A stretch of 64,000 nucleotides of DNA from Rhabdophis nuchalis (Eukaryota; Chordata; Lepidosauria; Squamata; Natricidae): the NCBI GenBank assembly GCA_039707465.1, contig CM077643.1, positions 69,347,105 to 69,411,104 on the forward strand. The letters run 5' to 3'. Position 1 is the stretch's first letter. Every line of letters begins with the position of its first letter. The notes under the pieces were generated by a model. That model was not told the origin of the DNA. It was given only the letters and a program-made list of their open reading frames with translations, and searched no databases. Below, in pieces: positions 54,513-64,000 of this stretch. A program made the position numbers and the translations under genes.

Positions 54513-55649
54513 TTATTCTAGGAAAGGGGTCGGTACTAACTTTCTACTACATACAGGTTAGCATATTATTTTATATTCACATGTTCATTCTGTAACATGG
54601 AAAAATAAACAGCATAGGTTCTTCCCCATAAGAACTTGTTCCTTTCATGAATTCAGCTATGAACATATAATACTAATCTGTGCTATATTTTGATATAATA
54701 AAGATCTGAGACCAGATGCTGAAGATCCCCTATTTAAATGGTTTAGAAACCCAGCAATTCAAAAGAAGAAAGCAGCTGCTTTGGGTCTGCAAAGAACCTA
54801 CTACTTAAATATTTCATACTGCATAAATAATATACCCCATCAATCCAGCTGATTCATATTTACAAGCAGAATTTTTATTTCTTTTTCTTTGCATATTTTG
54901 TATACTAAGGATTGTTTTAAATGCATGCTGTAAAATCTGGAGGAAAGGAAACTTAATTTGCATGATATGAGAACCATGCTTGCAAATATATTGCTTTCTT
55001 CTGTATGTAGCAATGGTATAGATTGACCTATCTGTTTATTTTAATAAGGAAGTCAGAAGGTCCCCATACTGGAACAAAACAGCTGTTAAATGTTAATTTC
55101 ACCTTGTACTCTCATGGAAGAATTTATAAGAAGGATTTTACATTTATTTGTTTGAGCTAAATACAAAACTGCTGCTTGGATCTATAACTAAGTCAATAAA
55201 ATTCAAATTATGAAGCATAGCATAGCACTCTAAAAGCAAGCTCTTGATTTCAGATTGAATCCAATAATATAATAATAATGAAAATCCTGTGCTAATATTG
55301 TTAGCAGTATCATATCATACTGTAACTGATGAGGTATGAATGTATTACACCATTTTACACCAAACTACAGGGATAATACATTGGATTAAAATTATAAATG
55401 ATCCACTTAGCAAAGCACAGACACCTGCCACTTAAAATAAGATGTTAAGACATTTCTAAATCACTAAGAATTATTTAATGGATGTTTATTACAGATTTTG
55501 ATGTCTGATAAAGCAATTTTAATCTTGCATGAATTAGCAAAAGAAATTAACACAAATTCTACAAATTCATATTTTAAATAAAGCTGACATGTCTGACTTA
55601 GTTCCAGGATTGGGCTAGGAAATTAGAGCATACTATAGGGAGTGTGTGT
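54513..55649. other. unannotated stretch
   Basis: No recognisable gene or repeat family. Confidence 0.5.
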
Positions 55650-56665
55650 GTGTGCATGTTAGGTTTGAGCTGATAAATAAATAAACAAGGGAGACTAGGA
55701 TAAATCTATTTCGAGCTATGTAGCTCTCATCAGCTAGTCATACCCTTACTGGGATTTGAACCAGGGAAGTATTACATGTGAGGCAGTTGTAATTGCCACT
55801 AGACCACTGGTTCTTATCCTGATCAGTTGGGACAGGGGAATAAGTATATACTTGTGTAACAACACCCTGGTAAACTCCAATTAAGGGAGAAAGCAACCTG
55901 CTTTCCTTTTCTGTCTTTCGGCTCTTCACTAGAGACCATGCAGAGAGAAAGCTATTAGTTTCATTGTCTTTTGTTTACATGTGTGTTAAGTTTGAGCTGA
56001 TAAATAAATAAACAAGGGAGACTAGGATAGATCTATTTCGAGCTATTTCGAATCCCAGTAAGGGTATGGCTAGCTGATGATAGCTAAATAGGTCGAAATA
56101 GATCTATCCTAGTCTCCCTGATTTATTTATTGATCAGCTCAAAAACCTAACACACACACACACACACACACATATATACATACATATATGTGTGTGTGTG
56201 TGTGTTAGGTTTTTGAGCTGATCAATAAATAAATCAGGAATACTTAGTATAGATCTATTTTGAGCTTTTTAGCTCTCATCAGCTAGCCATACCCTTACTG
56301 GGATTTGAACCGGGGCTGTATTACATGTTAGACAGAAGCCTTAGCCATTATGCCACCAGGTTCTCTTCCTGATCAGCTGAGACAGGAGGATAAGTATATA
56401 CTTGTGTCACAACACCCTGTTAAGCTCCAATTAAGGGAAGAAGCATATGGCTTTCCTTTTCTGCCTTTTGGCTCATCACCAGAGACCATCTAGACAGAAA
56501 CCTATGAATTCCATTGTGTACTTTTTTATAGGTGTGTTAGGTTTTTGAGCTGATCAATAAATAAATCAGGGAAACTAGTATAGATCTATTTAGAGCTTTT
56601 TAGCTCTCATCAGCTAGCCATACCCTTACTGGGATTTGAACCAGGGCTGTATTACATGTTAGCTT
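55650..56665 (-). mobile_element. array of tRNA-derived SINE copies, one inverted
   Basis: At least five units of the SINE seen at 32045. Unit 1 (55660-55985, minus): B box complement 55751-55762, A box complement 55796-55806 (CCACTAGACCA). Unit 2 (55986-56048, minus, 3' part only). Unit 3 (56049-56150, plus, 3' part only). Unit 4 (56195-56535, minus, with both boxes at 56300-56311 and 56345-56355). Unit 5 (56530-56665, minus, ends before the A box). Each 3' end carries GAGCTGAT(A/C)AATAAATAAA next to a TG/CA microsatellite and TTAGGTTT. Head-to-tail repetition of a SINE is unusual and suggests tandem duplication, not separate insertions. Confidence 0.78.
56049..56305. repeat. 257-bp palindrome with CA/TG centre
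   Basis: The inner arms from CTGATTTATTTATTGATCAG (56119) through (AC)n, and (TG)n back to CTGATCAATAAATAAATCAG (ending 56236), are essentially perfect, about 55 bp each. Less perfect pairing continues outward through TAGATCTATCCTAGTC, GCTAGCTGATGA and AATCCCAGTAAGGGTATGGC to about 56049 and 56305. The alternating purine-pyrimidine centre (CA, TATA, TG) could also adopt Z-form. Confidence 0.9.
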
Positions 56666-56689
56666 TCTGTCTAGAAGATGGGATGGACT

Positions 56690-57952
56690 GAAGATGGGAG
56701 GGGTCTCTCAGCTGCTGCCAGGTGAGGAGAACTCTAAAAAGCCCCCCGAGTGGGAGTCACTGAGAAAGGGGCCAGGGGCCGCCTTGACTGCAGGTACATT
56801 TGCAAGCTGCCTGAAGTTGAGCTTCTTTGCAGAAAATAGCCCCCCTCCTTCTTGCTCTTCTCTGGACCTGCATTGCCAGATGGCCAGATAAACTTCAGGC
56901 AGCTTGCAAATGCACTTGCAGTCAAGTGCCGCCACCTTCCTGGCCCCTTTCTCAGCGACTCCCACTCGGGGGGGGGGGGAGAGAAGAGGCAAGGCAGCTT
57001 TTTAGAGTTCTCCTCACCTGGCAGCCGCTGAGAGAGCCCTCCCGTCTAGCCACCTCTCCTGCAATGGAACGGGAAGCTGCCTGAAGTTCAGCTGGCCGTC
57101 TGGCGATGCAGGTCCAGAGAAAAGCAAAAAGGAGGGGGGAATGCTTTCTGGAAAGAGGGGAGGGGGACAACAGCCATCGTTCCTTCACTGCTTCCCTCCC
57201 GCTGCTCCTTCCCCTAGCCATGCTGGACTTGATTGCCCCCAACTACACTTCCTTATGCTGTTTGTTTTCATTTAACTGCCACGTGAACTCTTCAAAGTCC
57301 AACACGGCTAGGGAAAGGAGCAGTGGGAGGAACAGCCAACCGCCCAGGCAGCAAATACTGCCTTGCTCTCTTGAGTGCCCAAGCTGGCCAGTCACTCTTG
57401 GCTTTCCCCCTGCCACTACAGCTGCCCTTGTGGGGCAGCAGAGTTGCGCAGGAGGAACGCTGGAGAGAGAAAAGGAAGGATTAGGAATCGGCAACCACCT
57501 CTTCTTTACCATCCCCCTCCCTCTGCCTAATTTGGAGTGAAGTTGCTTGTGTTGGGGGGGGGGAGTAGCGAGGCTCCAGAATGGCAGCAGCAGCAGCAGC
57601 AATAATAACTGCAGGCGGAAGGGCTGCTTGGGCGCACGGGGCGGCAGGGACGGAGGAAGATGCAATGGCCGGCTCCTCCTCCTCCTGCCAGCCTCATGGG
57701 GTATCTGTGCCACCCCACCCCCCTGAATGCGCACTCTCCCCCCTTTCCTCACACATGCACCTGCAACCTCCCCTACTCACCATGCATTCACACGTGTCTC
57801 CTGCCGACACCAGAGAACCCAAAATCAGCTGGCTGGTGGGAGGCACGTGGGAGGCATGCGCAGTGGATCTGAGCTGGGCGACTGTTCACGTGCCAGCAAA
57901 AAGGGCTCCACGTGCCGCCTGTGGCACCCATGCCATAGGTTCGCCATTACTG
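56690..57952. mobile_element. GC-rich hAT-like composite with inverted arms, left end lost
   Basis: The right end ATAGGTTCGCCATTACTG (complement CAGTAATGGCGAACCTAT) and GTGCCGCCTGTGGCACCCATG match the terminus of the hAT element at 4205. The interior has large inverted blocks: CAGCTGCTGCCAGGTGAGGA (56710) to about 56815 versus its mirror ending at about 57035; and CCCCTCCTTCTTGCTCTTCT (56841-56905) versus the mirror at 57070-57137. 57540-57790 has CAG-type and CCTCCT runs. No matching left terminus or duplication was found. Open frames up to 169 codons on both strands are low-complexity and overlapping; not genes in my view. Confidence 0.58.
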
Positions 57953-58679
57953 TGCTATAGCATTTTGAACAGATAGCTAATCAGCTTCTGTGTGAAAACT
58001 TCTACTGAAGGGAAACAGTTTCATATAGCAGTATTCTTGTTTAATATAGAAATTGTCTTATAAATATATAATTTAATACATAATATATAACTTCCCTGTC
58101 GTTTCAACCTATTAGTTGTGGTCCCGCTTTACATGGTAACAAAACAAATCTGCTCTCTCCTTTATATGACAAATTGTAAATATCTGAAAACTGCTCTTCA
58201 GTTTTCTGTTCTGCAGATTAAACGTGCCCAATTATTTGAATTGTTTCTCATGGGACTTAGTTTCTAATCCCATCACCATCTTGACAGTTGTTCTCTGAAT
58301 TCACCCCAATGTGTCAACATCCTTTTTACACTATGATGCACTTAACTATAAAAGAATGTGTGGCTAAGAATAGCAATTAGGAATTCAACAAAGAAACTGA
58401 CATTTAAAAGCTAGTAAGAGCTCAAAGTTCTGTTAGGAGATAGGAATCTCTTGAATTGCTGCTGTGTCTTGCAGATGGAATCAAGTCTGTCTAAGATATT
58501 GCAAAGCTATTCACAATTTGCAAGACACCACAGAACCTCTAGATTTGTAGTGAACATCAAACAATGTCTTCATTATTATGTAGTTAGATCAATATGGTTA
58601 TTTATGCCAACATACAAATTTCTCATTCTGGCTTCAACTTTTCTTTTTTAATAAGATAAATGAGCCATTGAAAGTGTAA
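57953..58679. other. unannotated stretch
   Basis: No recognisable gene or repeat family. Confidence 0.5.
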
Positions 58680-58985
58680 CACAGTATTTAGGGCCTGAAT
58701 TGTGGAAACTTCTCCCCACAAGAGATGAGGTTGATATCATTGCTTCTGAATTTTCAAAGGTCCCTAAAGACCTGATTATACCAACAAACCTCTGGACTCT
58801 CGGGGAGAGGTGAACTCATGTGTTGGCTTTATAACTTTATTAACATTATTAACTTTCCTTCATCTATTGCTTCTTTAGTTTTGCTTTTATAGTTTTAATG
58901 TTTCAAATAATTATATGTTTTGTTTTGTTTTGTTTTATTATTTTAATTTAAAGCTTTGTTGCCTTGAAATTGATGTCATTAAAGG
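58680..58985 (+). mobile_element. old LINE (L2/CR1-group) C-terminal and 3' UTR remnant
   Basis: Reading 58695 onward gives PELWKLLPTRDEVDII...FSKVPKDL, which resembles the 'xxLWNxLPxxxR...F+xxLKT' end of L2-type ORF2, followed by an AT-rich UTR with (TTTTG)n at 58917-58935 and AAGCTTTGTTGCCTTGAAAT. Similarity is weak and in one short piece. Confidence 0.35.
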
Positions 58986-60465
58986 TTACAATTTCCAAAC
59001 TGACAAGCTAGCTTTCCTGATCATATTCTTTGCTGAAACATTAATATTATATTATTGAAAAACTTGGTTTGATTAAGGTTCCAACTTAGTTTGATCAAAT
59101 AAATCAACCTTATATTCCTTCATTTTACTGTTAGTAGTCTTGGCCTTTAGTTTGTGCAAATATTGTCACAGGATTTGGTTTATCTTCATTTCTTCTTTGT
59201 CTTTGTCCCATCACACAGAGTTCTTTGAGTAAGTCTTATTTTTAAATCCAATAAAAAAATGGATTCTCATTTTAAAACTTCAGCCAGTTTCTTTTATAGA
59301 TCCAGTAAAACATCCCTTTGTAAATCATTATCTTGACCTGCCAATTGCAAATCCATGTTTGATACTTTGTCTACCTTGTCAGCTGAAATTTGTTCTACAG
59401 CTGCCATTTCTTCAATAACATCTTTTGGACATAAATAACCCTTTACAGAATTTCTGCTGACACTAGAATGATGTTTTATAGTTTTGTCTATAGATCAAAA
59501 AGGATATGGAAAGGAGAGACAAATGTTTGTAACCTTAAAGAGATGAAGAGTAACAAAATGTGTTTAGATTTGTAATAAAATCTGGAACTCATTTCCTTAT
59601 ATATTTATATCTTTCTTATAATTTTACCTTTACTCTTCTTTGTCTTTGTTGCACTTTTTACTTCCTTCTATTCTTTTCTTTGTTTAATTTGAATTACCTT
59701 TTACTATTATGATCAAATTACTTAATAAAATTGTATATTAAAACTTTCAAAAAGTACATTAAGCCCTTGTGTTTACTGTTTGACATCTGAAGTGTTATTT
59801 TCTTTCTGGATGATTTTCTTAGATGATCCCCAGTCTCAATACAATCAGAATTCCTTGCAAAATGTCAAACTCCATATTTTTGGACTTTGCTTTAATATCA
59901 CATTTACATCTTTAACAACTTTTTTTTTGCTAGTTATATTAATTGACGTAATTACTTTATATTAAAAAGGAGCCTTAAAGGAATTTTACCAAATGAATCA
60001 GAGCACCTTCAAAATTCTTACAATGCCAACACACACCTAAAAAAACTGATGGCCGTTATTTGGAGAGTCTAATAAGGACAAAATGAGATTTTCTGATGAA
60101 TTAATTTTATCCATAGAGTAATATTTAATAATTCTTAACATTTGTGCTCATTGTTTTTCTAGTTTTATTATTCCCAAAATCAAATATTTTGCTAGCATTA
60201 ATGATTTTTGACTTATTGAGAGAACAATAATAATAGAACATCTTATCTGTGTGTTAAAGTCAAGTAATACTATATTTATATTTTTCTTAGGCATGGACAA
60301 TTACTGCCAGAACATTTATTTGGTCCTCTAGTATCTTCACAAAAGTCTAAATCAGAAGAGGAAAACCACAGTATTTTATATTAAGTCAGACCTCCTATCC
60401 ATTATTGCCTACAACACTCTTTTGGTTTGAAATTCAGGTTTCCACCCCCACCCGCACCCCATGCT
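58986..60465. other. unannotated 1.5-kb stretch
   Basis: No recognisable gene or repeat family. Confidence 0.5.
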
Positions 60466-60467
60466 TA

Positions 60468-61158
60468 CCATATTTTTTACACTATAAGACTCGTTGGACC
60501 ATATGGTGCTTATTATCTTTAGAGGAGGAAAACAAGAAAAAAATATGTCTCCCAGAATCCATCCAGTATTCATCTAGCTAGCATTCTTGCAGCAAACAGC
60601 AAACAGTTTGGTCAGTTTCAGCGCATTATCTCAGCCCGAGCATGTGGCTCATCAGGGCTCTACTCCATTGTGCCCACCACCAGTCTGAGCTGCTGCTTCC
60701 ACCGAACAACATTGGAGCCTTTGCTGCCTGAGCAGCTGATTGGCAGTTGGATCAGCTTCCCAGAATACTGTTGATTAGCTGTTCTAGATGGTGGTATTTG
60801 GCAGCAATAGCGGATGGCAAGTGACAGCGACAAATGGTGGTGGCAGTGATACCTGTTGTCTAGAACAGCTAATCAGCTGCATTCCGGGTGGCAGTTCCAA
60901 CTGCCAATCAGCTGTTCAGTGGTTGGATCAGCCTCCCAGAATACTGCCGATCAGCTGCTCAGCAGCAAAGGTTCCAGCATTCCCCAGTGGCAGAGAACCA
61001 CAGTAACAGTCACAGGCGGCAGTGACAGGCAGTAGCAGCAAATGCTTCCATTGCACCAACCCCTCTCCTCCCACCACAATATTCGCTCTATAAGACACAC
61101 AGACATTTCCATCCACTTTTGGAGGGGGGCAGTGCGTCTTATAGTGCAAAAAATATGG
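60468..61158. mobile_element. TA-flanked TIR transposon, non-autonomous, 691 bp
   Basis: Inverted termini of 23 bp: left CCATATTTTTTACACTATAA + GAC, right complement CCATATTTTTTGCACTATAA + GAC (one difference). TA lies directly outside (60466-60467, 61159-61160). The interior holds an inverted pair GATTGGCAGTTGGATCAGC...GATTAGCTGTTCTAGA (60738-60789) and TCTAGAACAGCTAATCAGC...AACTGCCAATC (60859-60908), plus a third direct block at 60900-60958. No transposase. Related in its termini to 28305-29366. Confidence 0.84.
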
Positions 61159-61160
61159 TA

Positions 61161-61963
61161 CTTAACGAAGATGATAACTGTACAAATAAAGTTTTCTAAA
61201 TATGAAAATGTGGTATGAGAGAGCTATAGGTAGTAGAATTGTACAAAAGTCAATACTGGAGTAATGCTGCCATTTTAAATATTATTTTGAAATGGGGATG
61301 AAAACATCTGCTTACTTATTTCTCTTGGAGTCTTTTATTAATTAGTCAATGTTTGCTTTGAACTTAGTAAGTGTTAAGCATTATTCACAGGTGTAATCTA
61401 CTAGAAGAACTTGCTGGCAAGGCAGGAGGGCTTTGTTTGCAAATAATGTTTGCAAACCCCTTCTTAGTTATTCTTTCCAACACCTTCTTGGTTCTTTTAT
61501 AGCTGATAATTGATACAAACTGTAGAAATGTTGTAAATACTTTTGTCTCTGGTTATTAGCACCTTAACTAGAAAACCTGACAATTTCACCCCAACACTAA
61601 ACTGTTTATGCACAAGTTTTAAAAGCACCTGTTTTAACACATGTTTAGCCCCTGCTCTAACCAAAATTCAATTTTCATCCTGAGAAACCAGCTTAATAAA
61701 GCATGTATATATTTTTTTAAAAAAATTGCTTTCACCCATTTACATAGATGTTGTTAGAGGAATGATAGAAAAGGAACTTTTGCTCCACAACACACTTTGA
61801 CATTCATATTCATGAGTTTAACCACATCTTCCAGTTTGTAAAATTAGTGGGGGGAGAAGGAAACTAGAATTGATTCTGCTCATTTTCCATTGATTGAAGT
61901 CTATCATTACAATATAAATAATGATGATTATGTCATGTGGTTAAGATTTAAGATTCAACTACA
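61161..61963. other. unannotated stretch
   Basis: No recognisable gene or repeat family. Confidence 0.5.
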
Positions 61964-62035
61964 AAAGCATCAACTACAAAAGTAAGTTAAACCAATGAAT
62001 AATTGTTTAACTCCCAAATGTTTGGTAAAATAAAA
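61964..62035. repeat. 72-bp direct repeat, copy 1
   Basis: AAAGCATCAACTACAAAAGT...TTTGGTAAAATAAAA. The same 72 bp recur at 62577-62648, 613 bp downstream, with a single difference (CTCCC versus CTCTC). Not part of a repeat family I recognise. Confidence 0.95.
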
Positions 62036-62576
62036 TTCAGCTCTATAATAATTGTGATACTTTTCTTCTTTTTTGTAATATGTTTTCTTTCTATTTTGTT
62101 TTTTACTTTTTTCTTCTTTTTTTCTTTCTGTATTTTTTTTTGTACCCAAAGAAAAATGTGTATCTCTCAGAAGACATTTCTAGCATTGGTCTATAAATGT
62201 AGTTTATTGATTGTTTTTGTAATAAAATATTTCACCTGGAAAAAAACATGGATAAAATGTCAGCTCCATTGATCTGCAGCTTGTTGGGAAAAAGAGGTTT
62301 GAGGAGCTTACAAATGCTATAAAAAAAGACTAGGCTTGTGATCTAAGTCATTCAAAAGCTCAGAGGAAATACCGTATTATGATGATATTTTACAGATTCT
62401 CTCTATATATATTGTGTATAATGCACATTCGTTTGTTTTCTTGATTCTGTCTTTATTCATTGAACTGTGAAGGTTCCCAATCCATTAAAAAACAATAGAT
62501 AAAAGCAATAAAGTTAGTTTCCACCTAACTCCAACATACTTTTTCATGGGATTCTACTGAAAAATAAAACAAAATG

Positions 62577-62648
62577 AAAGCATCAACTACAAAAGTAAGT
62601 TAAACCAATGAATAATTGTTTAACTCTCAAATGTTTGGTAAAATAAAA
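62577..62648. repeat. 72-bp direct repeat, copy 2
   Basis: Second copy of the block at 61964-62035, same orientation, one mismatch. The 541 bp between the copies are AT-rich, unique-looking and occur once in the window. Copy 2 directly precedes the 164-bp tandem repeat. Confidence 0.95.
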
Positions 62649-62663
62649 CCATCTTAACCACTT

Positions 62664-63016
62664 CAATGCCAGAGTTCCTGAGCCAGCATGACTGGAGGAG
62701 GAATCCTGGGAGTTGAAGTCCACAAGTCTTAAAGCTGTCAAGTTTGAATACCCCTAGGGTTGTTGTTTTTTAAAGGGTTAGGGGTGCAAGGGTCTTGTAA
62801 CTTGACAGCTTTAAGACTTGCACAGTTCAATGCCAGAGTTCCTGAGCCAACATGACTGGAGGAGGAATTCTGGGAGTTGAAGTCCAGAAGTCTTAAAGCT
62901 GTCAAGTTTGAACACCCCTGGGGTTTTTTCCCCCTAAAGGTTAGGGGTGCAAGGGTCTTATAACTTGACAGCTTTAAGACTTGCGTGCTTCAAATGCCAG
63001 AATTTTTGAGCCAACA
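62664..63016. repeat. 164-bp tandem repeat, 2.2 units, from a foldback MITE
   Basis: Units begin CAATGCCAGAGTTCCTGAGC at 62664 and 62828, and a partial third CAAATGCCAGAATTTTTGAGC begins at 62991. Each unit carries GGGAGTTGAAGTCCA(C/G)AAGTCTTAAAGCTG-TCAAGTTTGAA.ACCCCT and, inverted, AACTTGACAGCTTTAAGACTTG. These are the arms of the hAT foldback MITE family at 1207 and 24095. A MITE was thus turned into a small satellite. Confidence 0.87.
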
Positions 63017-63232
63017 TTTTGGTAGCTAAGCAAGAGCATTGTTAAGTGAGTTTCACCACATTTTACAAGTTGGCCACGCCCACCCAGTCACATAACTGCC
63101 AAGCCACTCTCACCTGGTCACATGGCTGGCAAGCCACTCCCATCCAGTCACATGGCTGGCAAGCTACTCCCACAAAGCAGGCCACACCTACAGAAGAGGT
63201 TCTAAAAATTTCGAAAACCACCACCAAGGTCT
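63010..63232. mobile_element. hAT-type fragment related to 38200-38370
   Basis: TTTTGGTAGCTAAGCAAGAGC-ATTGTTAAGTGAGTTTCACC, GGCCACGCCCACCCAGTCAC and GGTTCTAAAAATTTCGAAAA-CCACCACC correspond to the right part of the element at 37958. A block of about 33-36 bp (CCACTC.CA.C.GGTCACATGGCTGGCAAG) is repeated about three times at 63075-63170. The final ...CACTG end is lost. Confidence 0.68.
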
Positions 63233-63320
63233 ACAACTGGTATTTCGAAACAAGTGAATTAGGGTAGATTTTGATCCTTGGTTAAAAGAAGGTAAATAAT
63301 CTGAAGATGCAAAGTGGAGC

Positions 63321-63321
63321 A

Positions 63322-63386
<65 letters not shown>
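63321..63386. repeat. (ATT)n microsatellite
   Basis: About 22 ATT units, uninterrupted. Confidence 0.97.
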
Positions 63387-63388
<2 letters not shown>

Positions 63389-64000
63389 TTGTATTTGTAT
63401 ATAACAAGCATCAATAAAAACATACAAAAATTACTTTAATTAGATTGCCATTCCACAGGATTTATTTCTATGGTTTTTTTAAAAATGGGCAGCAATTATT
63501 TTTCTCTACAAGGGAATATAAAACAAAATAAAAGAATAGAGTGATTGAAAACGAATCATTGAAAAAGATTTAAATGGTTACTGAAGATAATAAGTATGCT
63601 ACTTTGTATTTTGTAAATCTTTAAGAATCCTTGCATTCCATATTGATCAACATGTTCAATAATATGGCCGAAAACTCTGAAAAATAGATGTAAGGTTTTC
63701 TACATAAGCCTGAGCAAAATGCTGCCTACGTATTTTTCCTTACATCTCTATTTTGTAAGACCTAAAGCTTTGTTTTGTTTGTTCTTAAACAAAAATGATG
63801 AGATGTTTAAACAATATAAAAATAGTGATTCTCTATGAAGCTTCTATTAAACATTGCAAAATAAGCTTTTTTAAAATTTAACTTTGTCAGATGGTCAATG
63901 AACAAGTTCTGATGTTTATCTTAGTGCTCTATATTTCATAGGCCAACAGACTCACTACCAAATTAAATTTAATTGCTTAAATTTCTTCATCATCAATTTA
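63387..64000. other. unannotated AT-rich end of window
   Basis: No recognisable gene or repeat family. Confidence 0.5.

Noticed and set aside
56694..57976. Several open frames of 90-169 codons around 57 kb
   Set aside because: Composition is low-complexity, inverted repeats run through them, and the right end is a hAT terminus; no splice pattern or homology is seen.
62664..63016. CRISPR-like or other regular direct repeats
   Set aside because: Units are contiguous, without unique spacers, and the genome is vertebrate.

Overview
This window looks like non-coding DNA from a squamate reptile, most probably a snake. The evidence is the repeat content: a Sauria-type SINE with a Bov-B-like tail, many partial L2/CR1-group LINEs, a chicken-CR1-like tail, an L1 ORF1, foldback hAT MITEs, and a long compound GATA/GGAT array like the Bkm repeats known from snakes. 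I recognise no exon of a host protein-coding gene and no functional tRNA, rRNA or other host RNA gene. The long open frames are retrotransposon ORFs or frames running through microsatellites. The window is best read as intergenic sequence or the inside of a large intron.

Layout. 1-7.2 kb: an old TA-type DNA transposon, a foldback hAT MITE with exact target duplication, a solo LTR, a 645-bp hAT element and unannotated AT-rich DNA. 7.2-11.9 kb: a GATA/GGAT array, a minus-strand L2-like LINE next to a Tc1 transposase fragment, and a CpG-rich 1.2-kb hAT element. 12-17.5 kb: microsatellites and short MITE or repeat pieces. 17.5-21.7 kb: two L2-like LINEs tail to tail, the second with a 468-codon open reverse-transcriptase frame. 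22.3-30.9 kb: Sauria SINE, CR1 tails, a second foldback MITE, a 1.06-kb TA-flanked element and another L2 copy. 31-38.4 kb: a near-perfect 185-bp palindrome, tRNA-derived SINEs, a TA-flanked Tigger-like MITE, an L2 3' part and a hAT element. 38.4-43.7 kb: mostly unannotated, with a decayed tandem repeat. 43.9-45.7 kb: a complete-looking L1-derived element with ORF1 but no ORF2, flanked by a perfect 15-bp duplication. 47.4-54.5 kb: CR1 remnant, MITEs and two solo LTRs. 55.6-58 kb: a SINE array forming a giant palindrome, then a hAT-like composite with inverted arms. 60.5-64 kb: another TA-flanked element, a 72-bp direct duplication, a 164-bp tandem repeat derived from a foldback MITE, and an (ATT)n array.

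How the parts relate. The autonomous machinery is almost all broken: the L2 copies lack the endonuclease end and the Tc1 gene stops after its first catalytic Asp. Most of the DNA is non-autonomous. The features most worth checking are (1) the ORF1-only, HAL1-like L1 derivative; (2) a hammerhead-ribozyme-like core, CTGA(A/T)GA + stem + GAAAC, that recurs in otherwise unrelated repeat families with different but still pairing stems; (3) compensatory changes in the 3' hairpin of the L2-like LINEs; and (4) large palindromes built from SINE and Penelope-like repeats. Family names come from my recognition of sequence patterns, not from a database search.
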